64,000 nt of DNA from Pomphorhynchus laevis (lineage: Eukaryota > Acanthocephala > Palaeacanthocephala > Echinorhynchida > Pomphorhynchidae), in NCBI GenBank assembly GCA_012934845.2, contig WNNJ02001723.1, positions 62,001 through 126,000 on the forward strand. The letters are read 5' to 3'. The translations under genes and the position numbers were made by a program. Of this stretch, positions 56,401-62,340 are shown piece by piece; the stretch's first letter is position 1, and every line of letters begins with the position of its first letter. The notes beneath the pieces were generated by a model. The model ran no database searches. It was not told the origin of the DNA and worked only from the letters and a program-made list of their open reading frames with translations.

Positions 56401-57860
56401 AAAAGTAAAATATATGTGATAAAAGTAAAAAAGGCCTTTTGTTTTAATGAAAAAATTTGTATTGTTTTTGGATTAATCACGGCAAACAATTGTGAAAAAA
56501 TTGGCAAGAATCAACAAAGCAAAATAATGCAGTTTTTGCAAAAAATAAATAAATATGTTTGTCATATCGTGATTTAATGGTTATTTCGGAGGCAATGGAT
56601 TTAGAAAATGAATATCCACATAAGCATCCCTAAAAATCAGTCAGTATAATCATGATCAATATACGATCATAGATAGATTGCCTAATCATTTACAACAACC
56701 CTATTTTTAAAAGCAAAACATAAGGGGCGGATGTTTGTCAAGGAAGGATCCATATCTATTTAGAGATCTAGATCTCGAAAATCTTTCCGTCGACCCATCA
56801 GTAACTTGTTAAATTTCGTTTGCGTATCGTTACCTTTCACCCTTCATTTTGTCAATAACCATCCTACTTACTCTTTGCTTATCGTGATGATTTGAGATCT
56901 GCTCTCTTGCCTCTTCAATCAAGTAATTCTCTACTTATTAACTTCCATCCACACTCAACCAACTATGGTATCCAATCTTTTATCGTCGCTGATTTACTTG
57001 CCTGGAATTATTTGCCAGCTTACGTCCGTTCTGCCTCGTCGCCTCCACTCTACAAACAACGTTTCGTTCCTGCAGTATGGCTCTTACTCCACAATAAATC
57101 TAGAAATGCATTCCCTCAACATCTTAACAAACTCACAATTCTATCATACCTCTTCAACGAACCTCAAAATTTTTGTTTCCTTTTTACGTGGGCTTGTAAG
57201 CGTTCATAGGCGCACATTTGACTAATAAATAAATATAAATAAATTAATATATATATCATTTCTTGATTTTTAGACAGCTGTTGAGGATTCTAGTTAACGA
57301 ATTCAGCCATATATAACTTCAAAAGTAATCAAATTGACTCAACAGTTAGCAATATAGATTTATTGACGTTTCGGCCGAAGCCTTTTTCAATCTAAAATAT
57401 TAGCACAGCACACATTAAAAAGATAGCAAAGGATATGCATATACGCAGAGCCAAATAAAATATGAGATAAAGTAAAAGAACGAATAAGAAAATGACAAAC
57501 AAGAAATTAAGTGTGACACTTTGGTGACAATTGTTAGAGATTTTAAAGTTAACAAAAAAATATGCAACCTTATGTATAAAAAATAGTCAATTTTCTTTAA
57601 AGTGAATAAATGATGAAAGTGACGAAAGTTTATTCTCTTAAATCGAAATAATTAATTCTTTTATGAAAAGAATCAATCAAATTGAAAATGATGCTTTTTT
57701 ATTGATGAAAACATCTTTATTAATAGAAATCATTTTCATCTTTACATTTTTTTCTTAACCAACTTTTTATATGAACTAATTTGGTTTTGTTATTCAGATT
57801 GTTAATGGAGGAATTGCTGATGTTGACGGCAGACTTAAAGTTGGAATGCGATTACTTGCG
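27615..57860 (+). CDS. scrib: Scribble-like LAP protein (LRRs + PDZ), spliced, 3' end outside window
   Basis: Host gene. Scribble is a cortical scaffold that acts with Dlg and Lgl in apicobasal polarity. Proposed coding exons: 27615-27875, 35831-35948, 35997-36078, 39014-39103, 39148-39343, 40814-41031, 42306-42355, 42650-42725, 43080-43239, 46056-46139, 46189-46304, 46358-46424, 47017-47247, 47341-47485, 48245-48407, 48456-48483, 51759-51833, 51883-52197, 54149-54265, 55541-55600, 55700-55816, 55861-55980 and 57798-57860. All have AG/GT borders and compatible phases, and total 2952 nt (984 codons). The N-terminus MFKCLP, about 16 LRRs and the linker after LRR16 (ILRFQEDIDD, LTCFLLPQQ) are diagnostic. 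PDZ domains align as 1, 3 and 4; PDZ2 is missing. PDZ4 is cut by the window end. Exons 7-9 are the least certain. Confidence 0.88.
28060..30070 (+). mobile_element. RT/nuclease retroelement fossil in scrib intron 1
   Basis: Recognisable parts in order are the GGADSSGLTA block (the GPSG region) near 28235, VVDASNVFNSVN (RT motif A) near 28598, SLAMPAFAVS near 28770, and a C-terminal region with EPSLTLILEGDTF near 29640 that in relatives belongs to a PD-(D/E)XK-like nuclease. The class is frequent in cnidarian, mollusc and arthropod annotations; I do not know an agreed name. It is broken in many places and old. The portion 29820-30060 is assigned only by position. Confidence 0.6.
30330..30545 (+). 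mobile_element. PLE1 terminal fragment (inverse orientation)
   Basis: Reverse complement of the end also seen at 54895-55100, finishing with the terminal motif TAGACTCAGTTAGCTGATTT. It abuts a solo LINE A tail. Confidence 0.75.
30546..30668 (+). mobile_element. solo LINE A 3' end (~120 bp)
   Basis: Contains only the last ORF2 codons, stop, GCGTGC/GCACGC hairpin, AATAAA and a T6 run, inserted between PLE1 fragments. Confidence 0.85.
30680..31110 (-). mobile_element. PLE1 terminal repeat, diverged
   Basis: Same layout as 36240-36510 but with many substitutions. The CTGCTATGTT/AACATAGCAG pair is perfect here (10 bp). Confidence 0.7.
31256..31989 (+). mobile_element. LINE A-related 3' fragment plus MITE between 25-bp direct repeats
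   Basis: Identical 25-bp sequences at 31256-31280 and 31965-31989 flank a 684-bp insert. The left part (31281 to about 31690) encodes a LINE A-like C-terminal region (LFRLRKFDHISSYLSKLRW, LTYRLLHCNFPSYL). The right part is the MITE at 31745-31964. The direct repeats look like a long target duplication, presumably made by the LINE, with the MITE later landing in its tail. Confidence 0.8.
31745..31964. mobile_element. foldback MITE, copy 2
   Basis: Inverted arms with the same terminal sequence as 12189-12343 (ATTATTGGAGCTGAATCAAA and its complement), separated by a longer AT-rich centre that has its own partial repeats of AACTCTAATTTTCTG. Confidence 0.75.
32000..32410 (-). mobile_element. PLE1 terminal repeat, diverged
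   Basis: Begins with the terminal motif (GATAATTGAGTCTACGTATT) and contains the core near 32315-32380 with reduced pairing. No coding part. Confidence 0.65.
32420..33775 (-). mobile_element. LINE A copy of the frameshifted subfamily, minus strand
   Basis: RT region to tail, 5'-truncated near 33775. On the minus strand it shows SPSFDIVDYSILLSRL near 33620, the YADDIHIYAHAP variant of motif C near 33340, and CLSLYRQFSKIHH near 32930. The last block is the out-of-frame reading produced by the same extra base as at 7377-7381 and 58970. Other stops and indels are present, and 32669-32749 carries a template-switch type rearrangement. Confidence 0.85.
32669..32749. repeat. paired hairpins replacing LINE sequence
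   Basis: Perfect 12-bp arms at 32669-32680/32692-32703 and perfect 16-bp arms at 32711-32726/32734-32749. The inserted halves are reverse complements of the immediately adjacent LINE A sequence on each side. Confidence 0.9.
33895..34165 (+). mobile_element. PLE1 terminal repeat (inverse orientation)
   Basis: Shows CGAAACCTGATA and CCTCCTTATGACCTC in the order expected of the PLE1 sense strand and ends with the TAGACTCAGTTAGCTGAT motif near 34150. Confidence 0.7.
34535..35260 (-). mobile_element. PLE1 copy with RT C-terminus
   Basis: Starts with AAATCAGCTAACTGAGTCTA, then the AT-rich tail and conserved core, then on the minus strand the last 85 codons of the RT ORF (34986-35243), ending at the same stop as the copy at 36489. 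It is nearly identical to 36091-36760 and in the same orientation. Confidence 0.88.
35402..35482. repeat. (TA)n microsatellite
   Basis: About 80 bp of TA dinucleotides with one TTTA interruption, lying between a PLE1 copy and scrib exon 2. Confidence 0.98.
35831..36078 (+). CDS. scrib: scrib exons 2 and 3 (LRRs 2-4)
   Basis: Exon 2 is 35831-35948 (phase 0 in, phase 1 out) and exon 3 is 35997-36078 (phase 2 out), separated by a 48-nt intron. Translation gives LRLLTISDNEIEFLSPDIS, then across the junction CSRNELICLPDEI and LQILNISGNPLQNG. These match the SDNEI, VSRNDIPEIP and FSGNPL repeats of known Scribbles. PLE1 homology begins 12 nt after the exon 3 donor GTATGT. Confidence 0.9.
36091..37480 (-). 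mobile_element. PLE1 Penelope-like element with RT ORF
   Basis: The longest copy of the family. Read on the minus strand: RT ORF (37480 to 36489), a ~50-bp spacer, the conserved core (36342-36414), an AT-rich segment, and short tandem units of ATGACCCGGTCATC type at 36095-36140. It is 5'-truncated at about 37480. Confidence 0.88.
36489..37480 (-). CDS. Penelope-like reverse transcriptase, 5'-truncated
   Basis: The minus-strand frame is open from about 37480 to the stop at 36489; the first Met is at 37175. RT motifs are INTYDFSTLCTN (motif A), VPMGGNSSPIIADLFLSFIE (motif B, the MGGN form typical of Penelope-like RTs) and FRYIDDICVFN (motif C). The C-terminal ~100 residues end in KFLWMDNK. A canonical C-terminal GIY-YIG endonuclease is absent, and a second copy (34986-35243) ends at the same codon, so the short C-terminus is real for the family. 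An N-terminal endonuclease cannot be excluded because the 5' part is missing. Confidence 0.88.
37481..38389. other. scrib intron 3 sequence, AT-rich
   Basis: No ORF or repeat that I can name; a short match to the start of the PLE1 copy may extend to about 37510. Confidence 0.4.
38390..38625. mobile_element. Penelope-like terminal sequence as an inverted repeat (type 3)
   Basis: Arms of ~75 bp, left about 38401-38477 and right about 38548-38622. Both contain a CTGACnA box and GAAAGC: on the minus strand in the left arm (38442-38465), on the plus strand in the right arm (38560-38584). They are head-to-head around a ~70-bp centre. Confidence 0.7.
39014..39343 (+). CDS. scrib: scrib exons 4 and 5 (LRRs 4-8)
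   Basis: Exon 4 is 39014-39103 and exon 5 is 39148-39343, separated by a 44-nt intron, both joined in phase 2. Translation reads LQHLTLNDCSLTHLPEDIG, TIEVRENLLRVLPESIC, SIDLGSNELCQLP and LWLDLNELEYLPS. The RENLL and LWLD signatures are characteristic of Scribble LRRs. Exon 5 ends in phase 0 at GTATTT. Confidence 0.92.
39344..40813. other. scrib intron 5
   Basis: AT-rich intron of 1470 nt. I see no mobile-element fragment or ORF, only A/T runs. Confidence 0.5.
40814..41031 (+). CDS. scrib: scrib exon 6 (LRRs 9-11)
   Basis: Translation reads LQCLDVSYNRLSVLPETIG, LTNLELSSNCIREIPDKL and IKLNSNQLSYLPESIG, three regular 23-residue LRRs. The exon starts in phase 0 after TTTTAG and ends with GG before GTATTA (phase 2). 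Confidence 0.92.
42306..43239 (+). CDS. scrib: scrib exons 7-9 (LRRs 11-13, tentative)
   Basis: Exon 7 is 42306-42355 (LHLKRCELSLFKANEE), exon 8 is 42650-42725 (FKLEQNLILQQLFDNND) and exon 9 is 43080-43239 (NLLLIFKNCNILIKY, LLSCTSLIELIVNDNLLR). The end of exon 9 aligns well with the DCENLSELILTENLL repeat and uses a strong GTAAGT donor. Exons 7 and 8 are weakly LRR-like and were chosen because they fill the expected repeats and their phases fit exactly (2, 1, 2, 0). Other splice choices are possible. Confidence 0.55.
43240..44699. other. scrib intron 9, left part
   Basis: AT-rich. A direct repeat of about 55 bp (ATAAATTAAATAAAATTGATT type) occurs at about 44079-44175. No gene seen. Confidence 0.45.
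44700..45120 (+). mobile_element. PLE1 terminal repeat (inverse orientation)
   Basis: Reverse complement of the 36091-36510 type, with CCCCGCTGCTATG near 44862, CATAGCAGTTCCTCCTGATG near 44906 and the TAGACTCAGTTATCTGATCT terminus near 45100. Confidence 0.8.
45123..45770 (-). repeat. two tandem Penelope-like terminal units, type 2
   Basis: The unit from about 45123-45475 is repeated at about 45478-45770, starting TTGCTTACAC. The copies differ at scattered sites. On the minus strand each carries a GAAAC box and, ~30 nt on, a GATGAGG box flanked in the first copy by GGACC and GGTCC (45228-45232, 45270-45274). Related to 26490-26650. Confidence 0.75.
46056..46424 (+). CDS. scrib: scrib exons 10-12 (LRRs 13-16)
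   Basis: Exons 46056-46139, 46189-46304 and 46358-46424 with introns of 49 and 53 nt. Translation gives LPNSIGCLKYLTNLNADKN, IIGCERLGIMSLRYNRL, LQHLKVLDLTGN and LNNLPRSFLNSSLKAIWLSE, then NQ. The last phrase matches the LKALWLAENQ end of the Scribble LRR domain. Phases are 0-0, 0-2 and 2-0. Confidence 0.92.
46560..46910. repeat. diverged direct repeat in scrib intron 12
   Basis: About 110 bp starting TTAAAATAATTCAATTTGAA near 46578 recurs near 46793, including GCACATGATGGAAACA. The origin is unknown. Confidence 0.7.
47017..47485 (+). CDS. scrib: scrib exons 13 and 14 (LAP-specific region)
   Basis: Exon 13 is 47017-47247 and exon 14 is 47341-47485. Exon 13 opens with AQPILRFQEDIDDQTGLEVL and TCFLLPQQ, diagnostic of Scribble just after the LRRs, then the VVKFVVDD segment. 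Exon 14 has HRQSASTPKDLRSWKKR, the conserved His/Arg-Pro-Lys-Asp-Leu stretch after the LRRs in LAP proteins. Phase 0 then 1. Confidence 0.92.
48245..48483 (+). CDS. scrib: scrib exons 15 and 16 (acidic linker, 28-nt microexon)
   Basis: Exon 15 (48245-48407) encodes a low-complexity acidic linker (NTEFSELNIFAADCIDDDS). Exon 16 (48456-48483) is only 28 nt (NSDKFERKK) after a 48-nt intron. Phases fit (1 to 2 to 0). The family shows little conservation here, so the call rests on splice sites, frame and position. Confidence 0.75.
48484..50499. other. scrib intron 16, left part
   Basis: AT-rich. A 100-codon plus-strand frame at 49797-50099 has a basic C-terminal half but no resemblance I can name. 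50100-50500 may be part of the fossil that follows. Confidence 0.4.
50500..51400 (-). mobile_element. RT/nuclease retroelement fossil in scrib intron 16
   Basis: The minus strand carries VGPSGVDVRNWQDM near 51230 and ILPGIRPIEVDDVCRRIVCK near 51040, blocks typical of the N-terminal half of the same RT class as 28060-30070. The stretch at 50517-50726 is open but unassigned. Broken and old. Confidence 0.55.
51759..52197 (+). CDS. scrib: scrib exons 17 and 18 (PDZ1-like domain)
   Basis: Exon 17 (51759-51833) gives LTISKTKQDKSFGFTLTC, the first strand and carboxylate-binding loop with GFTL in place of GLGI/GLGF. After a 49-nt intron exon 18 (51883-52197) gives EVFITNVAPN, LMVGDEVVEV, then about 20 extra residues, and TEADLTNYIII and VIEITIRRES, the last helix and strand. 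The fold order is right, but the glycine-rich loop is poor and the insertion after VGDEVVEV is unusual. The exon runs straight into PDZ3. Confidence 0.8.
52198..54148. other. scrib intron 18
   Basis: 1.95 kb, AT-rich. A 12-bp palindrome around 53823-53850 (TTTTGGGGAA/TTCCCCAAAA) is the only structure noticed. A search by eye for the missing PDZ2 exons (GLGF and VGD motifs) was negative. Confidence 0.5.
54149..55816 (+). CDS. scrib: scrib exons 19-21 (PDZ3)
   Basis: Exons 54149-54265, 55541-55600 and 55700-55816, all phase 0. Translation reads APLGLSIVGG, RGIFIFK, then VHANGVADKAGIKVGDRILM, then ANGEDISNATHNTAV and VLSLLIRRD. The PLGLSIVGG loop, the GVADKAGIKVGDRIL core and THNTAV helix match Scribble PDZ3 closely. 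The 1.3-kb intron in the middle contains a PLE1 end and a 190-bp palindrome. Confidence 0.93.
54895..55165 (-). mobile_element. PLE1 terminal fragment
   Basis: Starts with AAATCAGCTAACTGAGTCTA and runs to the core GGAACTGCTATGCTATC, where homology stops. Very similar to the 34.6-kb and 36.1-kb copies. Confidence 0.85.
55219..55415. mobile_element. palindromic Penelope-like terminus (type 4)
   Basis: Arms of ~87 bp (about 55219-55305 and 55325-55415) around a ~20-bp centre. The right arm has CTGAAGA at 55330-55336 and GAAA at 55357-55360 and is nearly identical to 24547-24640. The left arm is its reverse complement with a few changes. Confidence 0.85.
55861..57860 (+). CDS. scrib: scrib exons 22 and 23 (start of PDZ4)
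   Basis: Exon 22 (55861-55980), only 44 nt after exon 21, reads EIVIDRGVPGLPLGMKLNGG and NDTGIFITE. Exon 23 (57798-57860) reads IVNGGIADVDGRLKVGMRLL. This is PDZ4, with the DGRLKVGMRLL form known for that domain. The expected VN(G/Q) strand and final helix are not found before 64000, so the gene continues to the right. Confidence 0.9.
55981..56884. other. scrib intron 22, left part
   Basis: AT-rich with a short (TA)n run near 56083-56101. No gene seen; the 68-codon frame at 56371 is lysine-rich without family match. Confidence 0.4.
56885..57250 (+). mobile_element. LINE A-related 3' fragment, divergent subfamily
   Basis: Encodes STNYGIQSFIVADLLAWN, matching the NNYGLRSFLVAASLAWN end of LINE A ORF2. 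The tail keeps GTAAGCGTT...GGCGCACATTTG but ends in AAATAAATAAATA repeats instead of Ts. Confidence 0.75.
57300..57560 (-). mobile_element. Penelope-like terminal remnant (type 5)
   Basis: The minus strand has TTGAAAAAGGCTTCGGCC followed by GAAACGTC, the stem-plus-GAAA pattern of Penelope-like termini (57369-57390). Confidence 0.5.
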
Positions 57861-58237
57861 GTAATTGTTTAAATTTTCTTTCGCCAAAAGTGTTTGCAAA
57901 ACAATTAACCGTGAAGTATTAATTTAGTATGTAAATGACTTTATCTGAACCTCAAATAATCATTCTATAGCATTTAACTAAATATTCTATAATAATATAA
58001 TAAATGTTATATTTCGGAGGAGGATCACAAATGTATTTTTGTATTTTTCGCTAGCTGCTGCAATCATCATCAGATAAAAAAATTGATTTGGTACAAATCG
58101 TAAAACCATTAATGAATTGCACGTTTTTTGTTTCTAATGATTCTGGCAGCATCCAGTGAAGTATAAAAATAAATGTAAATGCGGAGCCTGCTCTAAAATT
58201 CCAAATACAAAGGAAACATTTACATTTAGTAAATGTG

Positions 58238-59468
58238 GCTCTATATAGTGTTCTATTAAATGGCTCTATATAGTGTTCTCATCTCCCTCGACCTCTCCTC
58301 CGCATTCGACCTCGTCGACCACTCCGTCCTCCTTTCTCGCCTTCGTTATGATTACGGCTTTTCTTCCTCCTCCATAGCACGGTTCGCCTCATATCTATCC
58401 GACCGTTCCTTTCGCGTCTGTTCTAATTCATCATCCTCCCCTCCCATCCCTATTTTTTGCAGGGTCCCACAATGTTCAGTCCTAGGTCCCCTGCTTTTCT
58501 CTCTTTTGCTTGGCGATCTCTCTCCATTTATCAAACCTTACTCCTTTAACGTCATGCAATACGCCGATGACATTCTAATCTATGCTCATGCACCCGCACA
58601 TCGCATACACGATATCGGCATTTCTGCCTCCAACTGTCTTTCTTCTATCTACAAACGTCTCTCCAATCTCCATCTCGTTCTAAACGCCGAAAAGTCCAAA
58701 ATAATGTGGATCCTTCCCCGTAAACCAAACATATCTCCTCCCATTGTATCTTTTGCCTCATCGATCATCCCTATAGTCCACAATCTCACTTTCTTAGGCT
58801 TCCATTTCGATGATCACCTTTCCCTTAAACCCTTCGTCCGTGACAAGGTCCGCTCGTCTAACTTAATTCTCCGTGACATCCGCCGTATCCTCCCCCTTAT
58901 CGACTTCCGTTCTTGTATGTCTCTTCTTTCATCGCTTCTATTCCCTAAAATCGATTACTGCCTCAGCCTTTTTCGCCAATTCTCCAAAATCCATCATCCT
59001 ACCCCTACAACACATCATCAACTCCGCCATTCGAGTGCTCCTACGTCTCCATCGCTTTGACCACACATCCACATATTTTGCCCAACTCTCCTGGCCCACC
59101 ATCCACATCCGCATCAAACTCCGCCTTATTCTCGTTACTTTTCGTCTCATCGCTGTCGGCTCCCCATCGTTCATCAACCTTCCTTTCTTAGACGACAATC
59201 ACCCTACCTCGCTATCGTTTCGTTCCTGTCATACCCTCTAACTCCACGTTCCTAATTACTCCAACAACTACGGTCTCCGATCCTTCCTCGTCGCCGCCTC
59301 ACTCGCCTGGAATCAACTCCCTCTCGACGTCCGCCGCGGCCTCTCCTTTATCATATTCAAACACCTCTTCCATTCAAACCTTCTCGACACATGATTCACA
59401 CTTTTGTTTTGTTGTGGTCATGTAAGCGTGCGCTGGCACGCATTTGTCACGTTAAATAAATCCTTTTG
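58238..59468 (+). mobile_element. LINE A copy of the frameshifted subfamily
   Basis: 5'-truncated within the RT (open 58260-59060). Motif A SAFDLVDH is intact, but motif B reads RVPQCSVLG instead of GVPQGSVLG; motif C QYADDILIYAH is intact. It shares the extra T (near 58970) and the downstream TAA (59239-59241) with the copy at 5917-7838. It ends with stop, hairpin, AATAAA and a T4 run. The 5' junction contains a 19-bp direct repeat (58238-58256, 58260-58278). Confidence 0.92.
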
Positions 59469-59470
59469 TA

Positions 59471-59549
59471 TTAACGCATCTGCGATCGGTGATACAATCT
59501 TATCAATGACTGAGTAAATATGTCTGAAAAGGTTTTTTATTGATAAATA
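59471..59549. repeat. 80-bp sequence shared with 11952-12031
   Basis: Directly downstream of a LINE A tail, as at 11952. After it the two loci differ. Confidence 0.7.
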
Positions 59550-60140
59550 CTATTTCTAATCTTTTCTTAATTTGTTGTCCTAAACATTGTACTATTTTTA
59601 ACGTTTTATAATGATTAAAATTGCAGAAGCTATCGAAATATAAAAATAATTTTGAAGATCTTATCAAACTTCCTAATTTAATATATGGAATAACTTTTTA
59701 TTATATTATTTTATTATACTTTTTATTAATTTCAACAATTTTTTATTTAAATAACTTTTTTATTATTATAAATTTCGTTTCTTTATTAAAAATTAATTAA
59801 ATTATTATTTTTTGTGTAACACGAGATATACCTTTTAGAATTTCAAATGCTGCAAACATGTGCAACTTTGATAGCTTAACAAATCATTTCTAATAATTTT
59901 GTAATAATTTAATGACTTTGCACATATTCGGTAAATTCAACAGCATTGAGCTACAATTCAGTAGTTTGATCCTATATGAGGTGCTTATCAGGTGACTTAG
60001 ATTAAGATTAAATAAGTTACATTAGCAAAATTATTACGAAATGACTATATTTTAAATAAATATTTTAGAAATTAATTTAATACTACGAAATCTTAGTATT
60101 TATATATAGTATTATATTCAAATCGTATTATCTCAGAATA
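59550..60140. other. AT-rich spacer
   Basis: No ORF or known repeat. I looked for the last PDZ4 exon of scrib here without success. Confidence 0.4.
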
Positions 60141-62340
60141 CAAAAATTTAAATCAGTTTCGGGATCCGTTTATGGATACTTGAATATAATCCTTAAAATA
60201 AGGTTTTAAACCAAATAATACAAAGACAATAGTTATTCTATTTTAAATTGTTGACTATTTGTCGAATTCACTCTTACTACGAGCTTTAATGTCATGTTTT
60301 TCTTAGTGTCATAAAAAGAATTTTATAACAATAACAATATACAAAAATTTAAATCAGTTTCGGGATCCGTTTATGGATACTTGAATATAATCCTTAAAAT
60401 AAGGTTTTAAACCAAATAATACAAAGACAATAGTTATTCTATTTTAAATTGTTGACTATTTGTCGAATTCACTCTTACTACGAGCTTTAATGTCATGTTT
60501 TTCTTAGTGTCATAAAAAGAATTTTATAACAATAACAATATACAAAAATTTAAATCAGTTTCGGGATCCGTTTATGGATACTTGAATATAATCCTTAAAA
60601 TAAGGTTTTAAACCAAATAATACAAAGACAATAGTTATTCTATTTTAAATTGTTGACTATTTGTCGAATTCACTCTTACTACGAGCTTTAATGTCATGTT
60701 TTTCTTAGTGTCATGAAAAAGAATTTTATAACAATAACAATATACAAAAATTTAAATCAGTTTCGGGATCCGTTTATGGATACTTGAATATAATCCTTAA
60801 AATAAGGTTTTAAACCAAATAATACAAAGACAATAGTTATTCTATTTTAAATTGTTGACTATTTGTCGAATTCACTCTTACTACGAGCTTTAATGTCATG
60901 TTTTTCTTAGTGTCATGAAAAAGAATTTTATAACAATAACAATATACAAAAATTTAAATCAGTTTCGGGATCCGTTTATGGATACTTGAATATAATCCTT
61001 AAAATAAGGTTTTAAACCAAATAATACAAAGACAATAGTTATTCTATTTTAAATTGTTGACTATTTGTCGAATTCACTCTTACTACGAGCTTTAATGTCA
61101 TGTTTTTCTTAGTGTCATGAAAAAGAATTTTATAACAATAACAATATACAAAAATTTAAATCAGTTTCGGGATCCGTTTATGGATACTTGTATATAATCC
61201 TTAAAATAAGGTTTTAAACCAAATAATACAAAGACAATAGTTATTCTATTTTAAATTGTTGACTATTTGTCGAATTCACTCTTACTACGAGCTTTAATGT
61301 CATGTTTTTCTTAGTGTCATGAAAAAGAATTTTATAACAATAACAATATACAAAAATTTAAATCAGTTTCGGGATCCGTTTATGGATACTTGAATATAAT
61401 CCTTAAAATAAGGTTTTAAACCAAATAATACAAAGACAATAGTTATTCTATTTTAAATTGTTGACTATTTGTCGAATTCACTCTTACTACGAGCTTTAAT
61501 GTCATGTTTTTCTTAGTGTCATGAAAAAGAATTTTATAACAATAACAATATACAAAAATTTAAATCAGTTTCGGGATCCGTTTATGGATACTTGAATATA
61601 ATCCTTAAAATAAGGTTTTAAACCAAATAATACAAAGACAATAGTTATTCTATTTTAAATTGTTGACTATTTGTCGAATTCACTCTTACTACGAGCTTTA
61701 ATGTCATGTTTCCCTTTGTGTCATAAAAAGAATTTTATAACAATAACAATATACAAAAATTTAAATCAGTTTCGGGATCCGTTTATGGATACTTGTATAT
61801 AATCCTTAAAATAAGGTTTTAAACCAAATAATACAAAGACAATAGTTATTCTATTTTAAATTGTTGACTATTTGTCGAATTCACTCTTACTACGAGCTTT
61901 AATGTCATGTTTTTCTTAGTGTCATGAAAAAGAATTTTATAACAATAACAATATACAAAAATTTAAATCAGTTTCGGGATCCGTTTATGGATACTTGAAT
62001 ATAATCCTTAAAATAAGGTTTTAAACCAAATAATACAAAGACAATAGTTATTCTATTTTAAATTGTTGACTATTTGTCGAATTCACTCTTACTACGAGCT
62101 TTAATGTCATGTTTTTCTTAGTGTCATGAAAAAGAATTTTATAACAATAACAATATACAAAAATTTAAATCAGTTTCGGGATCCGTTTATGGATACTTGA
62201 ATATAATCCTTAAAATAAGGTTTTAAACCAAATAATACAAAGACAATAGTTATTCTATTTTAAATTGTTGACTATTTGTCGAATTCACTCTTACTACGAG
62301 CTTTAATGTCATGTTTCCCTTTGTGTCATAAAAAGAAATA
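60141..62340. repeat. satellite array, 11 units of 201-202 bp
   Basis: Units begin (at GGGATCCGTTTATGG) at 60161, 60362, 60563, 60765, 60967, 61169, 61371, 61573, 61774, 61976 and 62178. Units are almost identical; a few diagnostic variants (CTTGTATA against CTTGAATA, TTTCCCTTTG against TTTTTCTTAG) define a trimer pattern. No coding capacity. Confidence 0.98.

Noticed and set aside
60141-62340. CRISPR-like regular array
   Set aside because: Units are 202 bp without unique spacers, in a eukaryotic context; it is a satellite.
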